DNA of 35,071 nucleotides from Pirellulales bacterium (GTDB lineage Bacteria; Planctomycetota; Planctomycetia; Pirellulales; Thermoguttaceae). The stretch covers positions 1 to 35,071 of the forward strand of contig JADLEL010000081.1 of assembly GCA_020846145.1 (NCBI GenBank), read 5' to 3'. The notes beneath the pieces are model-generated. The model ran no database searches. It saw nothing but the letters and a program-made list of their open reading frames with translations, and was not told where the DNA came from. This document shows positions 23,649-32,271 of this stretch, in pieces (within the stretch, counting starts at the first letter, position 1; each line of letters begins with the position of its first letter). A program made the translations under genes and the position numbers.

Positions 23649-26408
23649 TTATCCGCCAAACGAGCAAGAAACGGCATTCGCGGGCGACAGGGCAATCCGC
23701 TTCGAGAGTTGCAGCAACTCCCCGATTGCGGCCTCGATCTCGTCGCACTGCTGGTCCTTCACGAGAGCTTCCAGGCGTTTGGCGGGTTGGGTGAACGCGG
23801 GGAATCCCGCCGTGCCTCCCGCGCCTTTAATCCAATGCGCAAGGCACGCCAATTCTTGGAGATCCTCGGCGTCGAACGCCCGCTGCATGGCGGCGATTTG
23901 ACCGTGCAGCCGCTCGATGAATTCCTCCACGATCTCGCGGAAGTCGGGATCTTCGGTGGGCAGGGTCGAGAACAGCATCCCGCCTGGGGAAGTTTCTCCC
24001 CGCGCGGAAAACATTGTCTCGCCGCCGGCGGAGGAAGCGGCAGCCGACAAGCCGGCCTCCGTTTTCGGGTGGTCGGTGGAACGGCAACTTCCTTTCCAGT
24101 TGGTCTCGACCAACGTCTCGGCGACCTTGCACACGAGCAGGTCGGCGTCGATCGGCTTGGCAACGTAGTCCGAGCAGCCGGCTTCGAGGCACTTTTTTTC
24201 GTCCCCCTTCATGGCGTGCGCGGTGAGCGCGATGATCGGCGTCGTTACGCCCTCCTGGCGCAGCCGACTGGCGGCCGTATAGCCGTCCATGACCGGCATC
24301 TGCATGTCCATGAGGATCAGATCGAAGCGGTTTTTCAACGCCATTTCCACGCCGATTTGCCCGTTCTGGGCCATTTTGATTTCCGCTCCGGCACGCTCCA
24401 AAACCAGCCGGATGAGTTTGCGGTTCGTATCGCCGTCTTCCACCACCAGGATCCGCGCGCCGTCGAGCGCGGGCAATTGATCCGATTCGAACTCGTTCTC
24501 GTTGCGCATGCTCTCCGCGGCGGGGGTATCGAGCATGTGAACTCCGTCCAGCGGCCCCGTGGCGATCGTAACGGTGAACTCGCTTCCCCTGCCGACGATG
24601 CTGGAGACGCCGATATCGCCTCCCAGGGCGCGCGCGATCCGCCGGCTGATGGTCAATCCCAAACCCGTCCCGCCGAATTGCCGCGTTACGGAACTATCGG
24701 CCTGCACGAACGGATTGAAGATGCCTTCGAATTTATCCGCCGCGATGCCGACTCCGGTATCGATCACGCGAACCGCGAGCCGCGGATCGGATCCCCCTTT
24801 TTCCAATTCGGCGACGATCTCCACTTTTCCCGCCGGAGTGAATTTAATGGCGTTGCCCACGAGATTCATCAGCAACTGGCGGAGGCGGGCCGGATCGGTG
24901 CGAATCGCCTCGGGCACTTCGCCCCGCCAATGGAAATCCAGCGTCAAGTTCTTCTCCAGGGCCTTCACCCGCAGCACCGAGACAATTTCGCCAATGAGGG
25001 CGTGCGGCGAACAGGGAACCAGTTCGACTTCCAAGCGGTCGGCTTCGATCTTCGACAGATCGAGGATGTCGTTGATGAGGCTGAGGAGGTGCCTGCCGCT
25101 GGCATGGATGGTATTCACGTAATCCTCGCGCTCCGCCGCTTCGCATCGGTCGCCGCTCTTGCACAGCAGGTCGGCGAAGCCGATGATCGCGTTCAGCGGC
25201 GTGCGGATTTCGTGGCTCATGTTCGCCAGGAATCGGCTCTTGGCGACGTTCGCGGCTTCCGCCGCCTCTTTTGCGCGGAGAATTTCGTTCTCCGCGCGCT
25301 TCCGCTCGCTGATATCGACGAATACCTCCAGCAACAAATCCCGGTCGTCGATCGTTACGGGAACCACGGTCTTGAGAATCGGCATTTGCTCGCCGTCCGC
25401 TTTCAATAATACCCGCTCGGCGTTATCGACCTCGTTTCCGAGATCGGTAACGGGACATTTTCCCCGCTCCGCCGGACAAATGAACCGATGGCAAAAGCTC
25501 CCGACGACTTGCTCTTCCGCCGCGCCGATCATTTCGCAGGCCACCGGATTGGCGTCCACGATCGTGTGATCGCGCGCATCGATGAGCAGCACGCCCGTCG
25601 GCATGCGATCCAGAATGACGCGCAGTCGGGACTCGCTTTCGCGGAGTTCTCGCGTTCGCTCGACCACCCGATCCTCCAGCTCGTCGCGCGCCTTTTTCAG
25701 CGCGTTGTCGGAGGTTTCCACGCGGTCCAACATGCAATTGAATTCGGCGCAAAGGGCGCCCAGCTCATCCTCGGATTGCCGCTCGACGCGAATGGAATAA
25801 TCGCCCAACGCGGTGATCCGCGACGCGGCCTGGACGAGCCGCCGAATCGGGCCGGAAATGCCGCGCTGCATCCACGCCACGAGCAAGACCGAGCCGGATA
25901 GCGCCAGAACCAGCACGATCGCGACGACTTTGGCTTTCTCCGCCAACTGGCTGCGGAGGTCGTCGGTGCTCGCGCGAAGATAGAGCGTTCCCAGCCGTTC
26001 CTTGCGGTCCACCACGCCTTGGACGATCTCGATGTCGCCCGATTTGGCGAACTCGCACAGATCGTCGGCGGCCGGCGGCGGCGGGGGCAGCGGATCGAGC
26101 TTCGGAGGATACGCCGCCAGCGCCCGACCGGAGTCGTCGTACAAGATCGCGAACCGCACCGTAGGCTCGACCTTCAGCGAAGCCAACAGTTGCCGGGCGG
26201 CATGCGCGTCCTTGAAACTGAGCGCGCCCGTGCTGTTGAACGCGAGCATCTCCACCTGCGAGCGAAGAGCCTTGCCTTTCGCGATGCGCGCCGCGCGGAC
26301 TTCGATGAGCATCACGCCGGCGCAGGCCACCGCGAGCGCGGCGCCCACGGCGACCACCGACAGGATCATCAACTTGGTCTTGATCGACCAGCGGCGTATG
26401 GCAAGCAT
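23649..26408 (-). CDS. Hybrid sensor histidine kinase: CHASE8-like sensor-HAMP-PAS-HisKA-HATPase-REC-HPt
   Basis: This 919-residue inner-membrane kinase has TM1 at about 13-36. A periplasmic domain (about 37-157) carries FNSTGALSFKDAHAARQLL and AILYDDSGRALAAY, a pattern typical of the CHASE8 domain in YfiN-type proteins. TM2 (about 161-179) is followed by a HAMP domain (about 181-235), a coiled coil, and a PAS domain (about 258-375) with CHRFICPAERGKCP (C306, C311, C318). HisKA has H399 in SHEIRTPLNAIIGF. HATPase_c follows with N box NLVGNAIKF, DTGVGIA and GGTGLGLTI. The receiver has D701 and K751, and the C-terminal HPt has H858 in AHWIKGAGG. The full phosphorelay His-Asp-His is thus in one chain, needing an external receiver; the HD-GYP regulator is nearest. 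The YfiR gene upstream suggests control by a periplasmic YfiR-CHASE8 contact. Confidence 0.92.
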   Translation of the reverse strand: MLAIRRWSIKTKLMILSVVAVGAALAVACAGVMLIEVRAARIAKGKALRSQVEMLAFNSTGALSFKDAHAARQLLASLKVEPTVRFAILYDDSGRALAAYPPKLDPLPPPPPAADDLCEFAKSGDIEIVQGVVDRKERLGTLYLRASTDDLRSQLAEKAKVVAIVLVLALSGSVLLVAWMQRGISGPIRRLVQAASRITALGDYSIRVERQSEDELGALCAEFNCMLDRVETSDNALKKARDELEDRVVERTRELRESESRLRVILDRMPTGVLLIDARDHTIVDANPVACEMIGAAEEQVVGSFCHRFICPAERGKCPVTDLGNEVDNAERVLLKADGEQMPILKTVVPVTIDDRDLLLEVFVDISERKRAENEILRAKEAAEAANVAKSRFLANMSHEIRTPLNAIIGFADLLCKSGDRCEAAEREDYVNTIHASGRHLLSLINDILDLSKIEADRLEVELVPCSPHALIGEIVSVLRVKALEKNLTLDFHWRGEVPEAIRTDPARLRQLLMNLVGNAIKFTPAGKVEIVAELEKGGSDPRLAVRVIDTGVGIAADKFEGIFNPFVQADSSVTRQFGGTGLGLTISRRIARALGGDIGVSSIVGRGSEFTVTIATGPLDGVHMLDTPAAESMRNENEFESDQLPALDGARILVVEDGDTNRKLIRLVLERAGAEIKMAQNGQIGVEMALKNRFDLILMDMQMPVMDGYTAASRLRQEGVTTPIIALTAHAMKGDEKKCLEAGCSDYVAKPIDADLLVCKVAETLVETNWKGSCRSTDHPKTEAGLSAAASSAGGETMFSARGETSPGGMLFSTLPTEDPDFREIVEEFIERLHGQIAAMQRAFDAEDLQELACLAHWIKGAGGTAGFPAFTQPAKRLEALVKDQQCDEIEAAIGELLQLSKRIALSPANAVSCSFGG

Positions 26409-26428
26409 GGCAACTCCTCATGGGGCTA

Positions 26429-26553
26429 AGGCGCTGCCCGACAATAAACCACCGAATTCCTATGTAGTAGGCACACTCCGTGTGCCGTAATTCGCGGACG
26501 GCACACGGAGTGTGCCTACTACGATTCCGGCAACTTATTGTCGGGCAACGCCT
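26429..26553. repeat. Nested inverted repeat (REP/BIME-like) between yfiR-like gene and hybrid kinase
   Basis: Outer arms 26429-26447 and 26535-26553 match at 18 of 19 positions. Inside, 26464-26488 and 26498-26522 are a perfect 25-bp inverted repeat around a 9-bp spacer. Each inner arm begins with GTAGTAGG and holds GCACAC-TCC-GTGTGC. It occupies most of the gap between two genes of the same putative operon and could shape transcript stability or relative expression. Confidence 0.8.
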
Positions 26554-26619
26554 AATGCCGCCCGAACGCGAAGTGCGTCCTGCCGGGTTCCCAGGATCGT
26601 GGCTTGCGGTTGCCGCCCA

Positions 26620-27279
26620 TTACTGGGCGGTCGCCGCCGCCTGCTGCGAGCCTACGGGTTTTCCCCGCTTCAGCAACTGCGCGTCCATGCGGAGTCGCGA
26701 TCGTCGGGCTGATTCAATGTTGATTTCGAATTGAACTCGGTCTCCCTCGCTAATGAAATTCGCCCCGCCGCCGTTCTCGGCGAATCCCGGCGTCTCGCCC
26801 ACCGCGAGCAGCGGCAAGCCGCGCGTCTTTTTTATCAGGGCCGCTTGCTCCTCCGGAGGAATCGAATGGCTGACGAATAAAATTTGGCACGGCTGCTTGA
26901 AATCGTCCGCCGCGGCAAACCGCCTTACGACGATTTTCCGCTGCTGGATCTTCCGCTTCGCGGAGATTTCCTCCAGCGCGCCGATAATCGGATCCTCGCC
27001 GACCACTCCGATAACGAACGGATCGGACGCCTTTTGAAACGCGTTCTCGGGCCATTCGATGTAGCGGCCGAATCCGTACAAGTACGCCGCTTTGACCTCG
27101 TAATCCTTGTGCAGCGCCGCCGGTTCGGATTGTGGGGCTTGCGCGCGCGCGGCCGGTAGCCACCACATCCCCGCCAGCAGCATCGCCGCCAATCCCAACG
27201 CGCGCGCGCCGGTATCGGAACGCGCGATTCCTGGCGCTCCGACAAGCTCGCTGCGAGTCGATTTCGGCATCCTGCTCAT
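26620..27279 (-). CDS. YfiR-family (DUF4154) periplasmic signalling protein
   Basis: This 219-residue exported protein has a hydrophobic export segment at about 27-46 (ALGLAAMLLAGMWWLPAARA). The YfiR core follows: YEVKAAYLYGFGRYIEWPENAF (about 60-81), PFVIGVVGEDPIIGALE (about 88-104), CQILFVSHSI (about 132-141) and GGGANFISEGDRVQFEIN (about 170-187). In Pseudomonas, YfiR is a periplasmic repressor of the diguanylate cyclase YfiN, acting on its periplasmic sensor domain. Here the partner would be the hybrid kinase encoded next. The start is uncertain: ATG 27279 and ATG 27270 are possible, GTG 27300 has no ribosome-binding site. A small upstream frame ends in an ATGA overlap with 27279, mildly supporting that choice. 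Confidence 0.87.
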   Translation of the reverse strand: MSRMPKSTRSELVGAPGIARSDTGARALGLAAMLLAGMWWLPAARAQAPQSEPAALHKDYEVKAAYLYGFGRYIEWPENAFQKASDPFVIGVVGEDPIIGALEEISAKRKIQQRKIVVRRFAAADDFKQPCQILFVSHSIPPEEQAALIKKTRGLPLLAVGETPGFAENGGGANFISEGDRVQFEINIESARRSRLRMDAQLLKRGKPVGSQQAAATAQ

Positions 27280-27496
27280 GGAAAAATCCCGCCCGGCCAC
27301 GTTCGGGGGAACGCATTGAGCTTATGCAAGCCTACCTTATGGTAAATCCTGGGGAAACGGCTTCGCCGAAGGAGTCGGTCATTATCCGCCGGTTCGTTCG
27401 CCATGTTTCCAACGCGAAAAACGCTAATAATCGTTCCTAAATGCAAAATCGCCATGATCTTCACGCAATTCCGCCATTCTCGCCCCTCTCGCTCCC

Positions 27497-29893
27497 TCAA
27501 AAGCGACCCTCCAATCCCACCGCGACGCCGATCCCCGGCTCCGGCATGGGCACGGCAAAGCCGCTCGGATCGATGATGAAAATCGAGCCGGGATCGTAGT
27601 AATACGTATTGAAGATATTCTCGATCGACGCGGTGAGTCGCATCTTTTTCCGCAACTGGTAGTAGCCGTGCAGATCGAACGCGGCGAATCCGCGGCTCGG
27701 CAGCTCGGAGAGGCTCGTCGCCACGTGGTCCTGGCTGGCCGTCAAGCGCGACACGAGTTCCAGGCTCCAACGCTCCGTCTCCGGCTCGAAAACGCGGAAA
27801 GCCACCTTGCCGTGCAAGGGATAGATTCCGGGAAGCCCCTCGGCGCGGCCGAGCGGAATAAAGTCTAATTCGCCGGTATTCGAAGTATTACAAACTACCG
27901 GTCGATAATTCGTGCCGTTCACGTAGCCCATACTGCCATAAATGGTAAGCCAATCCCGAACCTTGATTCGAGTGAATACTTCCCCCCCGAATAACGCCGC
28001 TAAATCGACGTTCACGGTCTGATAGCCCGCCACGCAGAAATCGGAGTTCTCGCCGGGTGTGCCCAGGTCGTAACGCCAATCCGGCGGAAAATCGTCGAAA
28101 TTACGACCGAGTCTGTGCGGCGGAATGATCGAATTGGGCGCGTTCCAATCGACGAATCCCGGAACCGGCATGATGTAGTCCCAAATCGTTGCGTAGAAGC
28201 CCCGAACGCCGTAGCTCAACCGGTCTTCTTGGTAGGTCAGTCCCAGATCAAATTGCCAATTCCGCTCCGGTTTGAGCGTCGAGAGGCCGCTGACATAGCT
28301 GTTGCCGAACCGGGCCGTCGGGACGAAGGGATCGTCGCTATACAGTTCGCCGAGATCGGGCATGCGCATGGCAAAGCCCGTGCCGATATTCATCATGTAC
28401 TGGTCCGTCAGCGCGTATTTGCCCGTCGCGTAGGCCATCCCCAGCACCCGGCTTAACTGGGAATATCCCGGAGTATAATACCACTCGTTCGGATCGTCGA
28501 TCTGGGTAATGACGGGATCGTTGACGTCCAAGGAAGGCGTGGCGTAATCCACGCGCCCTCCCACCGACACCGTGAATCGATCGCTCATCGGCGCCGTCAG
28601 ATTCATGAGTATGCCGATGTCGTCCATCTCCGAATGCGGAACGCCAAACAGGTTGTTGGACCAGATCGTTCCGCCGGCCGTGGTAAAGTCCTCTTCCGCA
28701 TAGCGCTGTTGATAGCGCCGCCAGTCGGCGCCCACCGTCCATTGCGGCGAGTCGGCTTCCCCCAGCGTCCGCAGCACCCGGACGCCGAGCGAACTTGACT
28801 TGCCGCCTGAATACGTGGTAACGGGATACTCGTCGTAATACGGCAGCGTAACCAATGAGTAATAGAACGACTGTTGTTTCTGCGCGCCGGAAGCACTGCC
28901 GTGAAAGGCCGTGTTTTGAAACCAGGTTTGCAATATCAGTTGCTCCGGCCCGTTGCGGTCTTGCTGAACGATGTAGCGGAGGTTGAACTGGTCGTTCGTC
29001 GAGTTGCCCAGATCGTAAACCACGCCGGGCAGGTCCACGTGGTTGTAATCGGTCCGCAAATAGTCGAACTCGATCCGCGTAGCGCGGCTCAGGTCGAAGC
29101 TGAAGGCGAACAGCCCGTCCCATTTGTGGTACGCCGACGGGACGAGAAAACTATTTTCGCCGCCGCTGCGGTAATCGTTGCCCGCGCGGAGGCCGTAGCT
29201 CATGTACGCGCCCCAGTTCTCGGCCCCCGCCAGCACGTTCTCGCGGTTGTATAACGTCTGGCCGTTGGTGCCGTAAGTAAAGTACGTATCGAAATGAGAT
29301 TCCGGCCGGTCCCGATACCGCGGGGCGGAAACCAGGTTGCCCGTTAAAAAAGCGAAGCCGGGGCCGTAGAGCGAGCTATAAGGGCCTTCGATGACCGTCA
29401 TGTCCTTGACGATCCCCGGATCGATTTGGCTGTAGAGGGAATCCAAATCTTGAATCGACTTTCGCTCCGTCATCCCATTGGCGCTGGCGTTCAGTTGCGC
29501 GGTATTATAGCCCCGGATTCGGGAATCCACGTTGATGCCCGATACCCGGCGATTGGTAACGCTGGGAAACAGTTGCAGCAACTCCGAAACGGTGCTTACG
29601 TCCTGGCTCTCGGCATCCGAGGGAGTGAGCGTACTCGAAGGAGCCGTCAAATTGTTCGACAGGGAACCCTCGGCCACCTGCACCTGGGACAACTGGCCCG
29701 GATCTTTATCCACCATGTCCAGGAGCGCATCCAAATTGCTCGATTTTTCCGCGGCAGGCGCGGATGCCGCCCCTCCTTGTGCCGGCGCGGCGACACTCCG
29801 CGGCGAATCTTCCGCGAAGACGTTGCCGAGCATCGAGAATAGATAAGCGAATATCACCGCCCCTCTGATCCGAGCTCGGCACTGATTATGCAT
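27497..29893 (-). CDS. TonB-dependent outer-membrane receptor
   Basis: This 798-residue protein has a signal peptide (about 1-27, GAVIFAYLFSMLGNVFA), then a segment SNLDALLDMVDKDPGQLSQV resembling the N-terminal region of receptors of the kind 'LSLEELLNVEV'. The plug follows (about 90-190: VSELLQLFPSVTNRRVSGIN, IRGYNTAQLNASANG, VIEGPYSSLYGPG). A 22-strand-type barrel rich in aromatic residues ends in the terminal Phe (VGLEGRF). AAGGAAG lies 6 bases upstream of ATG 29893, deciding the start against the longer frame. The plug and barrel positions are read by eye. The ligand is not evident: no riboswitch or Fur-like box was recognised upstream. A yfiR-like gene follows 217 bp downstream. Confidence 0.9.
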   Translation of the reverse strand: MHNQCRARIRGAVIFAYLFSMLGNVFAEDSPRSVAAPAQGGAASAPAAEKSSNLDALLDMVDKDPGQLSQVQVAEGSLSNNLTAPSSTLTPSDAESQDVSTVSELLQLFPSVTNRRVSGINVDSRIRGYNTAQLNASANGMTERKSIQDLDSLYSQIDPGIVKDMTVIEGPYSSLYGPGFAFLTGNLVSAPRYRDRPESHFDTYFTYGTNGQTLYNRENVLAGAENWGAYMSYGLRAGNDYRSGGENSFLVPSAYHKWDGLFAFSFDLSRATRIEFDYLRTDYNHVDLPGVVYDLGNSTNDQFNLRYIVQQDRNGPEQLILQTWFQNTAFHGSASGAQKQQSFYYSLVTLPYYDEYPVTTYSGGKSSSLGVRVLRTLGEADSPQWTVGADWRRYQQRYAEEDFTTAGGTIWSNNLFGVPHSEMDDIGILMNLTAPMSDRFTVSVGGRVDYATPSLDVNDPVITQIDDPNEWYYTPGYSQLSRVLGMAYATGKYALTDQYMMNIGTGFAMRMPDLGELYSDDPFVPTARFGNSYVSGLSTLKPERNWQFDLGLTYQEDRLSYGVRGFYATIWDYIMPVPGFVDWNAPNSIIPPHRLGRNFDDFPPDWRYDLGTPGENSDFCVAGYQTVNVDLAALFGGEVFTRIKVRDWLTIYGSMGYVNGTNYRPVVCNTSNTGELDFIPLGRAEGLPGIYPLHGKVAFRVFEPETERWSLELVSRLTASQDHVATSLSELPSRGFAAFDLHGYYQLRKKMRLTASIENIFNTYYYDPGSIFIIDPSGFAVPMPEPGIGVAVGLEGRF

Positions 29894-30009
29894 GGCGACT
29901 TCCTTGTCTTGCCACAAAAAATCATCGATCTGTTTACACTTATCTTTCCTCGTTCGAAAAAATAAACGGGCTTGAGGGAGATTTAACGATAATGTGGTTT
30001 TTATTTCCT

Positions 30010-30028
30010 GTAAACTTAGCTAGTTTAC
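30010..30028. promoter_or_regulatory. Candidate operator palindrome upstream of the receptor gene
   Basis: GTAAACT-TAGCT-AGTTTAC is a perfect 7-bp inverted repeat with a 5-bp centre, 117 bp upstream of the receptor start. A related half-site TGTTTACA lies near 29935-29942. The spacing and AT content are those of a dimeric repressor or activator site; the protein is unknown. Confidence 0.35.
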
Positions 30029-30160
30029 CAATTCATGCAAATTGATCTCCGAGTGCGGGCATCTCTCGAAAAAAGTATTCCGATTACGCAGCTTCGGCAA
30101 TATGAATAGGATGCAAAAACTGTCGCCGGCATTCGCCTCCGCGCACTCGCAAGGCATATC

Positions 30161-30281
30161 GGCATGGCTCAAAAGTAGGACAGGTTTCCAACCTGTCATT
30201 TAACGCAGTTTGATATCCCGCGTAAATCTAATGACAGGTTGGAAACCTGTCCTACGAATGGGCGAGCTTTTGAACCATGCC
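30161..30281. repeat. Nested inverted repeat (REP/BIME-like) between divergent genes
   Basis: Outer arms GGCATGGCTCAAAAG (30161-30175) and CTTTTGAACCATGCC (30267-30281) match at 14 of 15 positions. Inner arms 30175-30200 and 30230-30255 are perfect over 26 bp. Each inner arm begins GTAGG and holds GACAGGTT-TCC-AACCTGTC. Confidence 0.8.
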
Positions 30282-30548
30282 CTTTAAATCTCAGATTATC
30301 ACCGATGTGGAAAGCGACCCTTATGTCGAGAACTTCGCGCTTGAACGTCATGTAGTAGGCGGCAATCCACACTCAAGAAACCTCCCATTGCAGCCGAATA
30401 CCATCTGTAGGAATGGTGCCGATTGTAGCGATATTTCCGCCAATAGCGTTTGCGTCGAGCCGTCATGGAAGGCCTTAGGTGAATAAGGCCGACATCCTCA
30501 ATCAAGGGGGGGATGGATGCCGGCCTATGCACGATTCGAGGACCCAAG

Positions 30549-32030
30549 ATGGCATGGCGAATTGCGCTGATACTAGGTTCGCTGTCGGCCGTTACGATGT
30601 CCGCCCGTGGCGTCCCGCCGCCTACGGAAGACATTTTTCGACTGCCGGCGCCCGAAAACCAATTGATTCCGCCCGGCGTACATGCCCCGGCGAACTATCC
30701 CAGCACTTCCCCGGCGCGCGTCGATGCCGACGGCAATGCGCCCGCTTCGGCTTCGGCGGGCAACGATGCCCCGGCCCCTTCGATTTCCTTCTCCGCACCC
30801 GTGCAACGCGCGGGATTTCAAAGCGAGGTTGCCGCCGACGAGTATCGCGCAAACGACAAAGCCGTTCCCGGCAGTCTCCCGCGCGTGCTCCGTTGGCCGA
30901 TTGAAGGGGAGCCGTCCGAAATGCCCATCATTCGGTATCCGGGCCATCAATACGTTGACCGAAGCCTGGATCAATGGTTCACCAATCGCTACCTCATCGG
31001 CAGCGGCGTACTGGGCATCGATGCCGCGGTGCGCAGCTACTACCTCAACGACCAGCGCATCGAATGGACCGGCCAGGAAGCCACTTTCGCCGCCGAAGGG
31101 GCGTTGACCGGCCGCTACGAACGGCGCTTCGGTGAAGTCGGCGTCGCGGTCGGGTCCGACTTCTTCCTCACGCAGCCGTTCGATCGCAACATGCTCGACG
31201 ACCCCGAGCGCAGATCGTATTTCGCCAACTTCGATTACCGGCCGTTCGATATTTCGCAGTTGTACGTCGAAATGCGGAAAAACCGTTTCGTCTGCCGCGT
31301 CGGAAAAATGATTACGCCCTTCGGACGGTATTATTATCCGGTCGATACGAACATGCAGTTCGACGCGCCGTTCATCCGCACCGAGTGCATCCGCAAGCGC
31401 GAGACGGGCATCCTCCTGCAATACCTCGGCGATTACCTCACCGCCGATATTGCCGGGGTCAACGGCAGCGACGACCGCGACACGAACTCCTCGAAAGGCG
31501 CCGTAGGCCGGCTCGGACTTTGCCTCGAACCGTTCAACTTCGGCGTTTCGGGAAAGCTCCACGACGGCATCGGTTCCGAGAATCAAAAAGCCTACAACAA
31601 CCACCTCGGCGCGGATGCCGCCTGGCGTTCGGGCAAATGGACGATCTCCGGCGAAGTCATTTACGACGAATACGGCTTCTACCACGATTTCGATCCCAAT
31701 TCAATCTTCTGGGAGCACGGCATTTACTACCGCGAAGTGAACAAGGACGTACACGCGCGGCTTTCGGGCGTCGGTTGGTACGTTGACTGCCTCTACCGCG
31801 GCGAGCGGTGGCTGTTCGAGTTCAATTACGGCCAGTATCACCCCGAACAACTAGGCATTCCGCAACACGATGCGGTCAAGCAACGCGGAATCGTCCGCAT
31901 CGGGTACGACATTACCGAGCGGCTGCAAATCTACAACGTGGTCATGATCGAAAACTCCCTCCCCAACGCCCAAGCCGGCCGAGACCGAAAGACCTGGGTG
32001 GAAATGCTCGGCTTGCAATACCTATTCTAA
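30549..32030 (+). CDS. Outer-membrane beta-barrel porin-like protein
   Basis: This 493-residue protein has a signal peptide (about 1-21, MAWRIALILGSLSAVTMSA). A Pro/Ala-rich linker (about 22-110) follows, then a barrel region (about 130-493) of alternating strands. Recognisable pieces include AEGALTGRYERRFGEVGVAVG, RVGKMITPFGRYYYP, GLCLEPFNFGVSGKLHDG and a terminal Phe (LGLQYLF), the usual outer-membrane assembly signal. RVGKxxTPFGRYYYP is common in OprO/phosphate-type porin relatives, so it may be a porin of that kind, but family membership is uncertain. GAGGA lies 6 bases before ATG 30549. It is divergent from the TonB receptor. Substrate unknown. Confidence 0.82.
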   Translation: MAWRIALILGSLSAVTMSARGVPPPTEDIFRLPAPENQLIPPGVHAPANYPSTSPARVDADGNAPASASAGNDAPAPSISFSAPVQRAGFQSEVAADEYRANDKAVPGSLPRVLRWPIEGEPSEMPIIRYPGHQYVDRSLDQWFTNRYLIGSGVLGIDAAVRSYYLNDQRIEWTGQEATFAAEGALTGRYERRFGEVGVAVGSDFFLTQPFDRNMLDDPERRSYFANFDYRPFDISQLYVEMRKNRFVCRVGKMITPFGRYYYPVDTNMQFDAPFIRTECIRKRETGILLQYLGDYLTADIAGVNGSDDRDTNSSKGAVGRLGLCLEPFNFGVSGKLHDGIGSENQKAYNNHLGADAAWRSGKWTISGEVIYDEYGFYHDFDPNSIFWEHGIYYREVNKDVHARLSGVGWYVDCLYRGERWLFEFNYGQYHPEQLGIPQHDAVKQRGIVRIGYDITERLQIYNVVMIENSLPNAQAGRDRKTWVEMLGLQYLF

Positions 32031-32053
32031 CTTGCCCGGATTCTCTTCGGGAT

Positions 32054-32176
32054 GTAGTGGTCCGACAAATACAATTTGACAGATTCATGTTGGGGCGATA
32101 GTTGTACTGTCGCCCCAGGGATGGCAGTACAACTGCCTTCCCAACAACCTGTCATTTTACGGTTGTCGAACCAGTA
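32054..32176. repeat. Imperfect ~120-bp inverted repeat with two internal hairpins
   Basis: The left half (32054-32113) and right half (32124-32176) pair imperfectly over most of their length. Inside are GGGGCGATAGT-TGT-ACTGTCGCCCC (one mismatch) and GGCAGT-ACA-ACTGCC, whose loops are complementary. It fills the gap between porin and helicase genes. It may be a non-autonomous element of another REP-like family. Confidence 0.6.
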
Positions 32177-32271
32177 GGTTGTTTTTCAACAACTCTCGCA
32201 TCGCGGCGAAACGTCATTGGCCACCTGCTTTTTCGCAACTCGTATTGCCAGATTCCACCAAATCCGCTTTA

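Larger units (their letters stand above)
29894..30548. other. Intergenic region between the divergent receptor and porin genes
   Basis: This region holds a palindrome candidate operator (30010-30028), a nested repeat (30161-30281) and a small hairpin GGCCTTA-GGTGAA-TAAGGCC (30471-30490) in the porin leader. A 69-codon frame at 30277-30486 shows no motif and is not called. No riboswitch consensus was recognised. Confidence 0.4.

Noticed and set aside
30277..30486. 69-codon plus-strand frame in the receptor-porin gap
   Set aside because: Starts inside the arm of an inverted repeat and has no motif or ribosome-binding site.
29894..30548. Possible cobalamin, TPP or cyclic-di-GMP riboswitch upstream of receptor or porin
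   Set aside because: No B12-box, thi-box or GEMM-like conserved core could be recognised; only a short GGCCTTA hairpin was seen.
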